Part shown: positions 1 through 6,108 of the stretch, in pieces
How positions within the stretch are numbered: the stretch's first letter is position 1
How the letters are laid out: each line of letters begins with the position of its first letter
NCBI GenBank assembly: GCA_030460725.1
Contig: JAKECL010000100.1
Span: 1 to 6,833, forward strand
Source: Propionibacterium sp.
GTDB taxonomy: Bacteria; Actinomycetota; Actinomycetes; Actinomycetales; Actinomycetaceae
Direction of reading: 5' to 3'
DNA: 6,833 nt
The notes under the pieces: model-generated
The model's input: only the letters and a program-made list of their open reading frames with translations
The model's database searches: none
Told to the model about the DNA's origin: nothing
Position numbers and translations under genes: made by a program

Positions 1-804
1 ACCCCCGGGGACCCCGCGGCCTCCATGTCCCTGCTCAACGGGCTGCTGCTCAACCCCCTGGACGCCGGGTACCACGCCTACGAATCAGGCTCGCAGGGTG
101 GCCGGCGCTCGGTGTGGATGAAGCTCCTCACCGCGGTGGTGGCCGTCGTCCTGGGGGCGGCCTCCACGGTCGCGGTGCGCACGCTGCGTGCGCCCGCACC
201 CGACGACGTCGGTCCGACCCTGCTCTCGCAGGCACAGGCACAGCAGACGACCGTGCAGGGGCTCGAAGGCGAGGTCCAGGAACTGACCAGAAAGGTGCAG
301 GCCCTGACCGCCACCTCCTCCCAGTCCGGTGGGCGAGGGGATCCTGCCATGGACCTGGCGACCTCGCTGAGACCCGTGCGGGGCCCCGGCCTCACCGTCA
401 AGCTCAGGGACGCCCCGGACCAGGAGGACCGCACCGGGAAGGGGGCGGTGCGTGACCAGGACATCCGACGTCTGCTGAACTCGTTGTGGAGTTCGGGGGC
501 GGAGGCTGTGGCCGTGAACGGTCACCGCATCGGGCCCGGCACCTTCGTGCGCACGGCCGGCTCCACCATCCTGGTCAATGTCACCGCCATCCAGTCGCCC
601 TACACCATCGAGGCGATCGGCGATGCCGATGCGCTCTCGGTCGGACTCGTGAGAGGCTCCACGGGGGACTACTTCTCGGCCCTGCAGTCCGTCTCCGGCA
701 TCCGCATGTCCACCGCGAGCTCGAAGTCCCTGGAACTGGGCGCACTGGACCCGATGTCCACCACCTTCGCCCATCCCGTCGAACAGAACACCCAAGGAGG
801 CTGA
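1..804 (+). CDS. DUF881 membrane protein, first copy (5' partial)
   Basis: This DUF881-family protein (YlxW/YlxX-like in Bacillus, Rv1823/Rv1825-like in mycobacteria) has no settled biochemical function. The first ATG is at 25, but it has no Shine-Dalgarno sequence and the frame stays open to the left edge, adding TPGDPAAS; related proteins often carry a similar DP.AS stretch before the MSLL-like motif, so the true start is probably outside the window. Numbered from the ATG at 25: cytoplasmic N-terminus 1-32, one membrane helix about 33-51, a short Gln/Glu-rich coiled-coil stretch about 66-95, then an extracytoplasmic DUF881 core from about 110 to 242 with the family motifs AVNGHRI (164-169 region) and SPYTIEAIGD (191-200). 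The small basic protein starts two bases after the stop, and a second DUF881 gene follows it, so the three form one module. The family call is firm; the role is not known. Confidence 0.88.
   Translation, partial: TPGDPAASMSLLNGLLLNPLDAGYHAYESGSQGGRRSVWMKLLTAVVAVVLGAASTVAVRTLRAPAPDDVGPTLLSQAQAQQTTVQGLEGEVQELTRKVQALTATSSQSGGRGDPAMDLATSLRPVRGPGLTVKLRDAPDQEDRTGKGAVRDQDIRRLLNSLWSSGAEAVAVNGHRIGPGTFVRTAGSTILVNVTAIQSPYTIEAIGDADALSVGLVRGSTGDYFSALQSVSGIRMSTASSKSLELGALDPMSTTFAHPVEQNTQGG
794..800 (+). promoter_or_regulatory. Strong ribosome binding site for sbp
   Basis: AAGGAGG lies inside the last codons of the upstream DUF881 gene and ends five bases before the GTG at 806. It is the best Shine-Dalgarno match in the left half of the window and decides the GTG start of the small basic protein. 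Confidence 0.85.
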
Positions 805-805
805 C

Positions 806-1138
806 GTGATCGCAGTCCTCGGTCTCATCGCCGGTATCGTCATCGGGTTCCTCGTGGACCCCACCGTGCCCGTGTGGCTCCAGCCCTTCCTCCCGGTCGC
901 AGTGGTGGCGGGACTCGACGCGCTCTTCGGTGCCGCACGCGCCTGGTTGGAGGGAGTCTTCTCCGACCGGGTCTTCATCACCTCCTTCTTCTGGAATGTC
1001 GTGGTCGCCTGCCTCCTGGTGTTCCTCGGTGCCCAACTGGGCGTCGGGTCGGCCATGACCACCGCAGTCGTGGTGGTGCTGGGCATCCGCATCTTCTCCA
1101 ACACGGCGTCCATCCGTCGCCTGATCTTCAAGGCATGA
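806..1138 (+). CDS. sbp: Small basic protein, DUF1290 family
   Basis: This is an integral membrane protein of the small basic protein family, 110 residues, the usual length. It starts at GTG 806, set by the Shine-Dalgarno sequence just upstream. Four hydrophobic segments are visible, at about 2-18, 24-41, 58-80 and 82-96. The most recognisable family stretches are GLDALFGAARAWLEG (36-50), SFFWNVVVA (60-68) and the C-terminal LGIRIFSNTASIRR (92-105). In Bacillus the homologue lies with DUF881-type genes immediately before ftsA-ftsZ; in Actinobacteria it sits between two DUF881 genes as here, suggesting a membrane complex of all three, though I know of no demonstrated activity. Its stop TGA overlaps the ATG of the next gene (ATGA), so translation is probably coupled. 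Confidence 0.92.
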   Translation: MIAVLGLIAGIVIGFLVDPTVPVWLQPFLPVAVVAGLDALFGAARAWLEGVFSDRVFITSFFWNVVVACLLVFLGAQLGVGSAMTTAVVVVLGIRIFSNTASIRRLIFKA

Positions 1139-1944
1139 GTCCGATGGGGAAGCCGGAGCCGTCGACCTCCACACCGGAGGAACACCCGCAGCACGGGGCG
1201 GAGAAAGGTGGGGGGCACCGCTCCACCGGTGCGCGCCCCTCATTGTGGCGTCGGGCCGGGAAGGCGGTGTTCGCCGTCCCGCGTCCACTCCACGCGCTGC
1301 TCCTGGTGATCTGCCTGATGCTGGGCGTGGCACTGGTCACCCAGGTCCGCGCTCAGCAGGAGGACCCGCTGGAGACGATGGGTGAACAGGACCTCGTGCT
1401 GCTCCTGGACGAGCTGACGTCCAGGGCCGATGAGTTGCGGACGGAGCGCTCGGACCTGAACTCCCAACTCATGGAACTGGAGGACTCCGCCTCACAGCGC
1501 GAAGCGGCCGACAAGGCCGCGGCGCAGGCCCGGATCCAGTCACAGATCAATGCCGGCACGGTGCCCGTCCACGGAGAAGGGGTGGTGCTGACGGTGCGTG
1601 ATCCACAGGGCCAGGTGCCCGTGGAGTACTTCATCCTGACACTCGGTGAGTTGCGCAATGCCGGATCGGAGGCCATCGCCCTCAATGGGGTGCGTCTGAC
1701 CTCCCGCACCTGGTTCTCCTCCGGAGAGGACGGAATCATCGTGGACTCCACGCCGATCACGAGCCCCTACACGTGGCAGGTCATCGGCGACTCCCAGACG
1801 ATCGCGCCCGCGCTTGAGATCTCCGCCGGTGCTGCCTCCCAGATGAGGGCCCGGGGGGCCCAGGTCGAGGTGGAGCCCGCGCAGGACGTGGTCATCGATG
1901 CCGTGGTCCAGCCCTCCAGCCCGCGTTTCGCCCAGGTGGAGTGA
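1135..1944 (+). CDS. DUF881 membrane protein, second copy
   Basis: This second DUF881 protein has 269 residues from the ATG at 1135, which overlaps the sbp stop. An ATG at 1144 is an alternative; neither has a good Shine-Dalgarno sequence, so translational coupling favours 1135. The N-terminal 40 residues are polar, rich in Pro, Gly and His, and probably disordered in the cytoplasm. One membrane helix spans about 51-70 and a coiled coil about 85-138, longer than in the first copy. The extracytoplasmic core is at about 139-259, with ALNGVRLT (182-189) and SPYTWQVIGD (210-219) matching the equivalent motifs of the first copy. The two copies are diverged paralogues. Open frame continues upstream of 1135 to 874, but that stretch is the shadow of sbp. 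Function unknown; probably works with sbp and the first copy at the membrane. Confidence 0.9.
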   Translation: MSPMGKPEPSTSTPEEHPQHGAEKGGGHRSTGARPSLWRRAGKAVFAVPRPLHALLLVICLMLGVALVTQVRAQQEDPLETMGEQDLVLLLDELTSRADELRTERSDLNSQLMELEDSASQREAADKAAAQARIQSQINAGTVPVHGEGVVLTVRDPQGQVPVEYFILTLGELRNAGSEAIALNGVRLTSRTWFSSGEDGIIVDSTPITSPYTWQVIGDSQTIAPALEISAGAASQMRARGAQVEVEPAQDVVIDAVVQPSSPRFAQVE

Positions 1945-1986
1945 CGGTGCGGGCATGGTCATGACACCGCATGGGCCGCAAGTCAC

Positions 1987-1992
1987 TACACT
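1987..1992 (+). promoter_or_regulatory. Possible -10 element for the FHA-ftsR operon
   Basis: TACACT followed by GG lies 49 bases before the FHA start, in the 97-base gap after the DUF881 gene. It fits the TAnnnT pattern of actinobacterial housekeeping promoters and resembles the other candidate -10 boxes here. The only -35-like sequence, ATGACA at 1961-1966, is 20 bases away, which is too far for a normal promoter, so support is weak. Confidence 0.35.
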
Positions 1993-2041
1993 GGACCCAT
2001 CTTGACATCCGTAGACATCGCAAGACCCTGGGGAGGGACGA

Positions 2042-2476
2042 ATGGAACCTCAGAAGGACATTGATCCCACGGCGACATCAATCCTGGGGGTCCCTGTCCC
2101 CGACGAGGTCGACGCGTCCGTGCCCATGCCGTTGTCGGCGCGGGATCGTGACGCGGTCGATGCCCTGCCGGCGGGCTCAGCCCTCCTCATCGTCCAGCGC
2201 GGCCCGAACTCCGGTGCGCGCTTCCTGTTGGATCCCGAGGTCACCAACGCGGGTCGCTCGCCCAAGTCCGACATCTTCCTCGACGATGTGACGGTGTCAC
2301 GACGCCACTGCCAGTTCATCTCCCACGAGGGCGGGTTCCTGGTGCGGGACTCGGGTTCCCTCAATGGGACCTACGTGAACCGTCAGCGTGTCGACCAGGC
2401 CCAGCTGCATGCGGGTGACGAGGTCCAGATCGGCAAGTACCGGCTCACCTACCAGCCCTCCCCGCGCACGGCATGA
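2042..2476 (+). CDS. garA: FHA-domain signalling protein, GarA/OdhI-like
   Basis: This is a small cytoplasmic FHA protein of 144 residues, the size of GarA (mycobacteria) and OdhI (corynebacteria). Those proteins are phosphorylated by Ser/Thr kinases on an N-terminal Thr motif and, when unphosphorylated, inhibit the 2-oxoglutarate dehydrogenase E1 protein and control glutamate metabolism. It starts at ATG 2042 behind GGGGAGGG at 2030-2037. The FHA fold runs from about 46 to 138 and shows the signature residues: Gly71-Arg72, Ser86-Arg-Arg-His89, Asn108-Gly109 and Asn113. The flexible N-terminus contains DPTATSI (8-14) where GarA/OdhI have an ETTS motif: Thr12 aligns with the PknB-type site, while the preceding Thr (the PknG site) is Ala11. 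The stop overlaps the ATG of the MerR gene. The family call is secure; the partner enzymes in this organism are not visible. Confidence 0.92.
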   Translation: MEPQKDIDPTATSILGVPVPDEVDASVPMPLSARDRDAVDALPAGSALLIVQRGPNSGARFLLDPEVTNAGRSPKSDIFLDDVTVSRRHCQFISHEGGFLVRDSGSLNGTYVNRQRVDQAQLHAGDEVQIGKYRLTYQPSPRTA

Positions 2477-3243
2477 CCTCCGCCGTCCGCGCAGAGGTCG
2501 CCGACGACGCCCCCCAACCCTGGCCACGCAACGTCCCCCGCGATCCCGTCATGTCGATCGGTCAGGTGGTCGATGCACTGGTGGGGGAGTTCCCCGCGAT
2601 CACGGTGTCCAAGATCCGCTTCCTGGAGGACCAGGGTCTGGTCACCCCCAGTCGCAGCGGCTCCGGATACCGCAAGTACTCGCGCGCCGATGTCCAGCGC
2701 ATCCGTTTCGTCCTGATCCAACAGCGTGACTCCTATGCGCCCCTGAAGGTGATCGGCGACCAGTTGCGTGCCCTGGACGCCGGCCACGACGTGGAGGTGG
2801 CGCCCACGGCGCGCGTCGTTGCTTCCGAGGGACATGTGGTCGTGCCCCCGAACCGGACCTCCCTGCCCGCCCGCGACCTCGCCGACCTCACCGGTACGGA
2901 CCTGACCACACTTGAACGCTATGTCCGCTTCGGACTCATCACCCCTGACCTGGCCGGGTACTTCGCCTCTCGCTGTGTCCAGGTCGTGCAGCTGCTCCTC
3001 ACCCTGGAGAACGAGGGTCTGGATGCCCGCAACCTGCGTCCCGTGCGCACCGGGGCGGAACGCAATGCGGACATCATCGACCAGATCGTCTCCTCCCAGC
3101 GTTCCCGCCAGCGTGCCGGAGACCTGGAGCGGGCGAGGTCTCGAGCGTCGGAACTCGGCGAACTGGTGGCGGACCTCCATCGTGAGATGCTGCGGGTGTC
3201 ATTGGCGCAGCTCAATGGCTCTGCGGGCCAACCCTCACGTTGA
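2473..3243 (+). CDS. ftsR: MerR-family regulator, FtsR-like
   Basis: This is a 256-residue DNA-binding regulator of the Rv1828/FtsR type; FtsR of Corynebacterium glutamicum is reported to activate ftsZ. The start ATG at 2473 overlaps the FHA stop (ATGA) and lacks its own Shine-Dalgarno sequence, which suggests coupling; ATG 2551 (Met27) is an alternative, since conserved sequence begins only at residue 28. A MerR-type winged helix-turn-helix lies at 28-75, with ISKIRFLEDQGL-like residues at 44-56 (here VSKIRFLEDQGL) and SGYRKYS (64-70). A second helix-turn-helix-like segment, TTLERYVRFGLITP (145-158), and helices from 165 to 245 form the C-terminal half. There are no Cys pairs of metal-sensing MerR proteins. 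Pairing with the FHA gene is conserved in Actinobacteria and hints that phosphorylation signalling and division control are linked (inference). Confidence 0.9.
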   Translation: MTSAVRAEVADDAPQPWPRNVPRDPVMSIGQVVDALVGEFPAITVSKIRFLEDQGLVTPSRSGSGYRKYSRADVQRIRFVLIQQRDSYAPLKVIGDQLRALDAGHDVEVAPTARVVASEGHVVVPPNRTSLPARDLADLTGTDLTTLERYVRFGLITPDLAGYFASRCVQVVQLLLTLENEGLDARNLRPVRTGAERNADIIDQIVSSQRSRQRAGDLERARSRASELGELVADLHREMLRVSLAQLNGSAGQPSR

Positions 3244-3246
3244 AGT

Positions 3247-3273
3247 CGAGATTGAGACTCGCCGATCGGATCG
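3247..3273 (+). promoter_or_regulatory. Candidate operator upstream of second merR
   Basis: Two small inverted repeats sit side by side: CGAG-N7-CTCG (3247-3261) and CGATC-G-GATCG (3263-3273). The second abuts the -35 box at 3274. MerR proteins bind short dyads near promoters, so this may be a site for the FtsR-like protein or for autoregulation. The assignment is inference from position and symmetry only. Confidence 0.35.
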
Positions 3274-3302
3274 TTGACCCCGCTGTCCCCACTGCCTAGC
3301 GT
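3274..3302 (+). promoter_or_regulatory. Promoter of second merR gene
   Basis: TTGACC (3274-3279) and TAGCGT (3297-3302) are separated by exactly 17 bases, a near-consensus vegetative promoter. Transcription should begin near 3309, leaving a leader of about 37 bases before the GTG at 3346. This argues against any start codon upstream, including the in-frame TTG that forms part of the -35 box. Confidence 0.7.
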
Positions 3303-3345
3303 GGTGTCAGTCAAGGAAATCCCATCCTCATCCGAAGGAGCACCT

Positions 3346-3906
3346 GTGAGCGCCCGATCCGTGGATGCCGCCGTCGAAGCGCGGCAGGGCATGCTCTTCG
3401 GCGACCCCCTGGAGGGGATCGACGAGGACGAGAGCGGCTATCGCGGGCCCGTGGCCTGCAGCGCCGCGGGTATCACCTACCGGCAGCTGGACTACTGGGC
3501 GCGCACCGGACTCTTGCAGCCCTCGGTGCGTGCAGCTCGCGGATCGGGTTCCCAACGTCTCTATTCCTTCCGCGACATCCTGGTCCTCAAGGTCGTCAAG
3601 AAGCTCCTGGACGCGGGTGTCTCCCTGCAGCAGGTGCGCACCGCCGTTTCCCAGCTCCAGGACCGCGGCATTGACGACCTTGCGTCGATCACCCTCATGA
3701 GCGATGGGGCATCGGTCTACGAGTGCACGTCCGCGGATGAGGTCATCGACCTTCTCCAGGGGGGTCAGGGCGTCTTCGGCATCGCAGTGGGCCGTGTGTG
3801 GCGTGAGGTCGAGGGCTCCCTGGCCGAACTGCCCATCGAGCATGCAGAGGCGGATCTCGTCGACGAGCTCGCCGAGCGGCGCCGACGCAAGCGCAGCGCC
3901 TCCTGA
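3346..3906 (+). CDS. MerR-family regulator, Rv1830-like
   Basis: This regulator has 186 residues from GTG 3346. That start is supported by GAAGGAG (3334-3340) five bases upstream and by the promoter before it; the frame is open further up to a TTG at 3274, but that TTG is promoter DNA. The N-terminus (1-33) is acidic and probably flexible. The MerR helix-turn-helix runs from about 34 to 78: GITYRQLDYWARTGLLQPS (42-60) is the recognition region and SQRLYSFRDILVLKVVKKL (69-87) the wing and following helix. A dimerisation helix follows (about 90-107), then a C-terminal region of about 70 residues with GQGVFGIAVGRVWREVEG (140-157) and a basic end. No metal-binding Cys cluster is visible. It corresponds to the second MerR gene of the mycobacterial Rv1828-Rv1830 group. 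Its targets are unknown. Confidence 0.9.
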   Translation: MSARSVDAAVEARQGMLFGDPLEGIDEDESGYRGPVACSAAGITYRQLDYWARTGLLQPSVRAARGSGSQRLYSFRDILVLKVVKKLLDAGVSLQQVRTAVSQLQDRGIDDLASITLMSDGASVYECTSADEVIDLLQGGQGVFGIAVGRVWREVEGSLAELPIEHAEADLVDELAERRRRKRSAS

Positions 3907-3933
3907 GGCATCCCCCCTGCGGGCACGTCCGGA

Positions 3934-3947
3934 CCAGCCTAGGCTGG
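3934..3947 (+). promoter_or_regulatory. 14-bp palindrome over the -10 box of acyP
   Basis: CCAGCCTAGGCTGG is a perfect 14-base palindrome in the 75-base gap before acylphosphatase. It contains TAGGCT (3940-3945), a good actinobacterial -10 element, with the start of transcription expected near 3952. No convincing -35 is seen 17 bases upstream. It may be an operator overlapping a promoter, or only a promoter that happens to be symmetric. As a hairpin it would be small and has no T-tract, so a terminator for the upstream merR gene is less likely. Confidence 0.45.
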
Positions 3948-3981
3948 GGTGACGAGGACCACTTGACGGAGGGGGAGCACC

Positions 3982-4266
3982 GTGGCTGGACCGCATGACA
4001 TGAGGGCCGTCGACGTGCGGGTCGACGGAGAGGTCCAAGGTGTCGGGTACCGGTTCGGCGCTCTCCGACGCGCTGATGAGCTCGAGCTCTCAGGTTGGGT
4101 CTCCAACGAGGCGAACGGCCAGGTCACCGCCCATGTCGAGGGTCTGGGACATCGCATCGACAAGATGCTGGAGTGGATGCGCGAGGGGACGAAGTGGTCC
4201 CATGTGTCCAGGGTCGACGTCGAGGACGTCGCAGTGCAGGGGATCGAGGGATTCACCCTGCGCTGA
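3982..4266 (+). CDS. acyP: Acylphosphatase
   Basis: Acylphosphatase hydrolyses the carboxyl-phosphate bond of acyl phosphates such as acetyl phosphate or 1,3-bisphosphoglycerate, in the cytoplasm. The 94-residue protein is the family's normal length. Start GTG 3982 follows a GGAGGGGGA Shine-Dalgarno stretch at 3968-3976. The signature GEVQGVGYRFG (16-26) carries the phosphate-binding loop and catalytic Arg24; GWVSNEANGQV (38-48) supplies catalytic Asn42. The spacing of 18 residues between them is the usual one. The end, GIEGFTLR, fits the last beta strand. It appears to be transcribed alone from the promoter-like sequence upstream and ends 54 bases from the convergent Hsp70 gene. Confidence 0.95.
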   Translation: MAGPHDMRAVDVRVDGEVQGVGYRFGALRRADELELSGWVSNEANGQVTAHVEGLGHRIDKMLEWMREGTKWSHVSRVDVEDVAVQGIEGFTLR

Positions 4267-4284
4267 GCGCGTGAGGGTCCCCGT

Positions 4285-4302
4285 CCGCACCTGCAGGTGG
4301 GG
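4285..4302. terminator. Weak hairpin between convergent genes
   Basis: CACCTGCAGGTG (4288-4299) is a perfect palindrome. With CC/GG outside a single mismatch, it can form a six-pair hairpin with a TGCA loop. It lies between the ends of acyP and the Hsp70 gene, where a bidirectional terminator would be expected. Neither side has a T-tract, so intrinsic termination is uncertain. Confidence 0.3.
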
Positions 4303-4320
4303 GAGAGCGGCCGCCGGACC

Positions 4321-5847
4321 TCAGGCCTGATGGTCCCCGAGGTTCCGGTGCACGCTGTACCCGGTCCCGAGGTCCGTGATCGAGACACCCACGATCCCGT
4401 GCTCGTCCACGGTGTACTCCTCCCGCACCATCGGTCCGTCCTCGGTGCGGCGCACCTCGACCTCATCCAGGGGCACGGAGTCACCCAGGCCCTGCAGCAG
4501 GGAGTCGAAGGGGAATGCGATCTGTCCGAAGGGCATGACGTCTCCGCGTGGGACGCCCTCGTCATCGGTGGTCGTGTACTCCACGAAACGGAACCAACCG
4601 ATGTTGTGGGCCGCGCGGTAGGTCCGTGAGACGCTCACCGACTGTGAGGTGGAGACGCGCAACTGGGGGGAGAGGAGCGTATCGAAGGAGACCTGCGCAC
4701 CCGACTCCCGTTCGCGGAATACCCCGACACCGCGGGAGAGCTGGTCGCGCAGGGTGTAGCCGGCATCGGGATCCGATGCGATCGCCAGTCCGATGGCTGT
4801 GGACGCACCGGGGTGGGGTGAACGGTGCACGCGCCGGCCGAAGGTCTGGCGCAGTTGTCGGGCGATGGCGGGCAGGTCGGACCCGCCCCCCACGACGTAG
4901 AGGCCCGCGACATCCGCTGCGAGTTCCTGGCTGCCGTCCTCCAGGCGTTGGGTGAGGGGAGCCATGGTGTCGATGGTGGCGGCAATGAGGGGATCCACCG
5001 CTCGGTAGAACTCCGCGACGTCGAGGGAGACCGGTTGGTGTCCGACCTCCACGGTCAGCCAGCGGCTGTGCGGGTTCAGGGACTCCTTGGCGGCACGGGC
5101 AGCATCGACCAGCTCCTGCCATGCGGTCTCCCCGAGCTCGGCGGGGGAGGAGTGGGCGGCCGCGGCGGCAAGACCGGCCAGGACCTGGTCGAAGTCGTCA
5201 CCACCCAGGAGGTTGTTCCCGCGCGAATCCAGGACCTCGTGGCTCCGCCCTTCCACCGCGACCAGAGAGGCGTCGAAGGTGCCCCCGCCCAGGTCGTAGA
5301 CCAAGACCCGACGGCGCCTGGTGTTCAGGGTGGCCCCGTGGCGATGGGTGTACTCGAAGCCCGCCGCAGAAGGCTCGTTCACCATGGCGAGGACCTCGAA
5401 GCCTGCGGCGCGGAAGGCTTCCAGGGTGAGGAAACGCTGGGCGGAGTAGGCGTGGGCAGGGATGCCGACGACGGCCTGCAGGGGTTCGTCCGCAGGCACC
5501 TCGGAGACGGAGGAGTTGGCGCGCACACAGGATGCGACGTGTTCCAGGAAGCGGGTGACCAGGATGAGCAGGGTGACATCCCTGTTGCCCAGGCGCACGG
5601 TGGTGGCGGGCGTGACGTCGGGGTCGGACAGGAGCCTCTTGAAGGAACGGAGATGGGGCGCTCCCTGCAGTGCCAACTCATGGGCGCGCGCCCCGAAGAC
5701 CAGGGTGTCGCCGTCGAGTGCCACGACGGAGGGGATGAAGTCCTGGACGTCCCCGTTCTCGTCCTCGAAGGCGACGACCGGGTAGTTGCCGCGGTCGACC
5801 TGCGCCACGGTGGTACGCGTGGTCCCGAAATCCACTCCGAGTCTCAT
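4321..5847 (-). CDS. Hsp70-family ATPase, non-DnaK type
   Basis: This is a 508-residue actin-fold ATPase of the Hsp70 superfamily, about 130 residues shorter than DnaK. The nucleotide-binding domain (about 1-365) has every key motif: phosphate-1 GVDFGTTRTT with Asp6, Lys70 in SFKRLL, connect-1 NEPSAAG with Glu158, phosphate-2 VYDLGGGTFD with Thr190, GGDDFD (215-220), adenosine motif VVGGGSD (318-324) and connect-2 PGASTAIGLAI (347-356 region). ATP hydrolysis is therefore expected. The remaining 140 residues are rich in beta strands, with TYRAAHNIGWFRFVE (409-423) and end without a helical lid, so binding of clients must differ from DnaK. No DnaJ, GrpE or other co-chaperone gene is next to it. 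The ATG at 5847 has no normal Shine-Dalgarno site but lies seven bases after a -10-like box. Role unknown; probably a specialised chaperone or regulatory ATPase. Confidence 0.9.
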   Translation of the reverse strand: MRLGVDFGTTRTTVAQVDRGNYPVVAFEDENGDVQDFIPSVVALDGDTLVFGARAHELALQGAPHLRSFKRLLSDPDVTPATTVRLGNRDVTLLILVTRFLEHVASCVRANSSVSEVPADEPLQAVVGIPAHAYSAQRFLTLEAFRAAGFEVLAMVNEPSAAGFEYTHRHGATLNTRRRRVLVYDLGGGTFDASLVAVEGRSHEVLDSRGNNLLGGDDFDQVLAGLAAAAAHSSPAELGETAWQELVDAARAAKESLNPHSRWLTVEVGHQPVSLDVAEFYRAVDPLIAATIDTMAPLTQRLEDGSQELAADVAGLYVVGGGSDLPAIARQLRQTFGRRVHRSPHPGASTAIGLAIASDPDAGYTLRDQLSRGVGVFRERESGAQVSFDTLLSPQLRVSTSQSVSVSRTYRAAHNIGWFRFVEYTTTDDEGVPRGDVMPFGQIAFPFDSLLQGLGDSVPLDEVEVRRTEDGPMVREEYTVDEHGIVGVSITDLGTGYSVHRNLGDHQA

Positions 5848-5854
5848 ACCTGCG

Positions 5855-5860
5855 AGGGTA
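5855..5860 (-). promoter_or_regulatory. -10 box of a probable leaderless Hsp70 transcript
   Basis: On the minus strand TACCCT is followed by seven bases and then the ATG of the Hsp70 gene. Transcription would start at or within a base or two of the ATG. Leaderless mRNAs are common in Actinobacteria, and this fits the absence of a properly spaced Shine-Dalgarno site. No clear -35 is seen. Confidence 0.5.
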
Positions 5861-5911
5861 GCCCGTACGTGTCACGCGGCGGACGACCAACGCGCGTTCC
5901 ACGCCTGACGG

Positions 5912-5985
5912 GGTGCGGCGGTGAGCAGGTGCAGTGGAAAGCAGGTGCGTCGGTGAGCGGGTTCGGTGGAGAGCACGTGCGGCGG
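5912..5985 (+). repeat. Degenerate 32-bp tandem repeat, about 2.3 copies
   Basis: Two adjacent 32-base units, 5912-5943 and 5944-5975, match at 27 of 32 positions; both contain CGGTGAGC in the middle and end in AGCA. A third partial unit starts at 5976 with CGTGCGGCGG. The repeat lies between the Hsp70 promoter and the dif-like site and is G-rich on the + strand. Its function is unknown. Confidence 0.7.
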
Positions 5986-6108
5986 GCTGGGTCCACCGGG
6001 CTCGACCCGTGGAGCGTGGGCGGGCACGGGTGCGTCATGTCGTCGGCCTGTGATGTCCGGACACGAGGAGGGGATCCATGGGTGCCGGGGAGCAGGGCTG
6101 CGCCAAGA

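Noticed and set aside
85..1218. A 377-codon open frame on the minus strand across the DUF881 and sbp genes
   Set aside because: It is antisense to three recognisable genes and has the Arg/Thr/Gly-rich composition of a shadow frame.
1948..1971. TGCGG/CCGCA inverted repeat after the second DUF881 gene as terminator
   Set aside because: Arms of only five bases with a 14-base loop and no T-tract.
2002..2007. A perfect TTGACA -35 box before the FHA gene
   Set aside because: No TAnnnT sequence lies 16-19 bases downstream; that position reads GACCCTGG.
2030..2037. GGGGAGGG as an FtsK-orienting KOPS motif pointing to dif
   Set aside because: It is the ribosome binding site of the FHA gene. Another GGGCAGGG match, at 2861-2868, is on the opposite strand, so there is no polarity, and the E. 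coli motif may not apply.
3274..3345. N-terminal extension of the second MerR protein from a TTG codon
   Set aside because: The TTG is the first half of the -35 box, and the GTG at 3346 has a well-spaced Shine-Dalgarno sequence.
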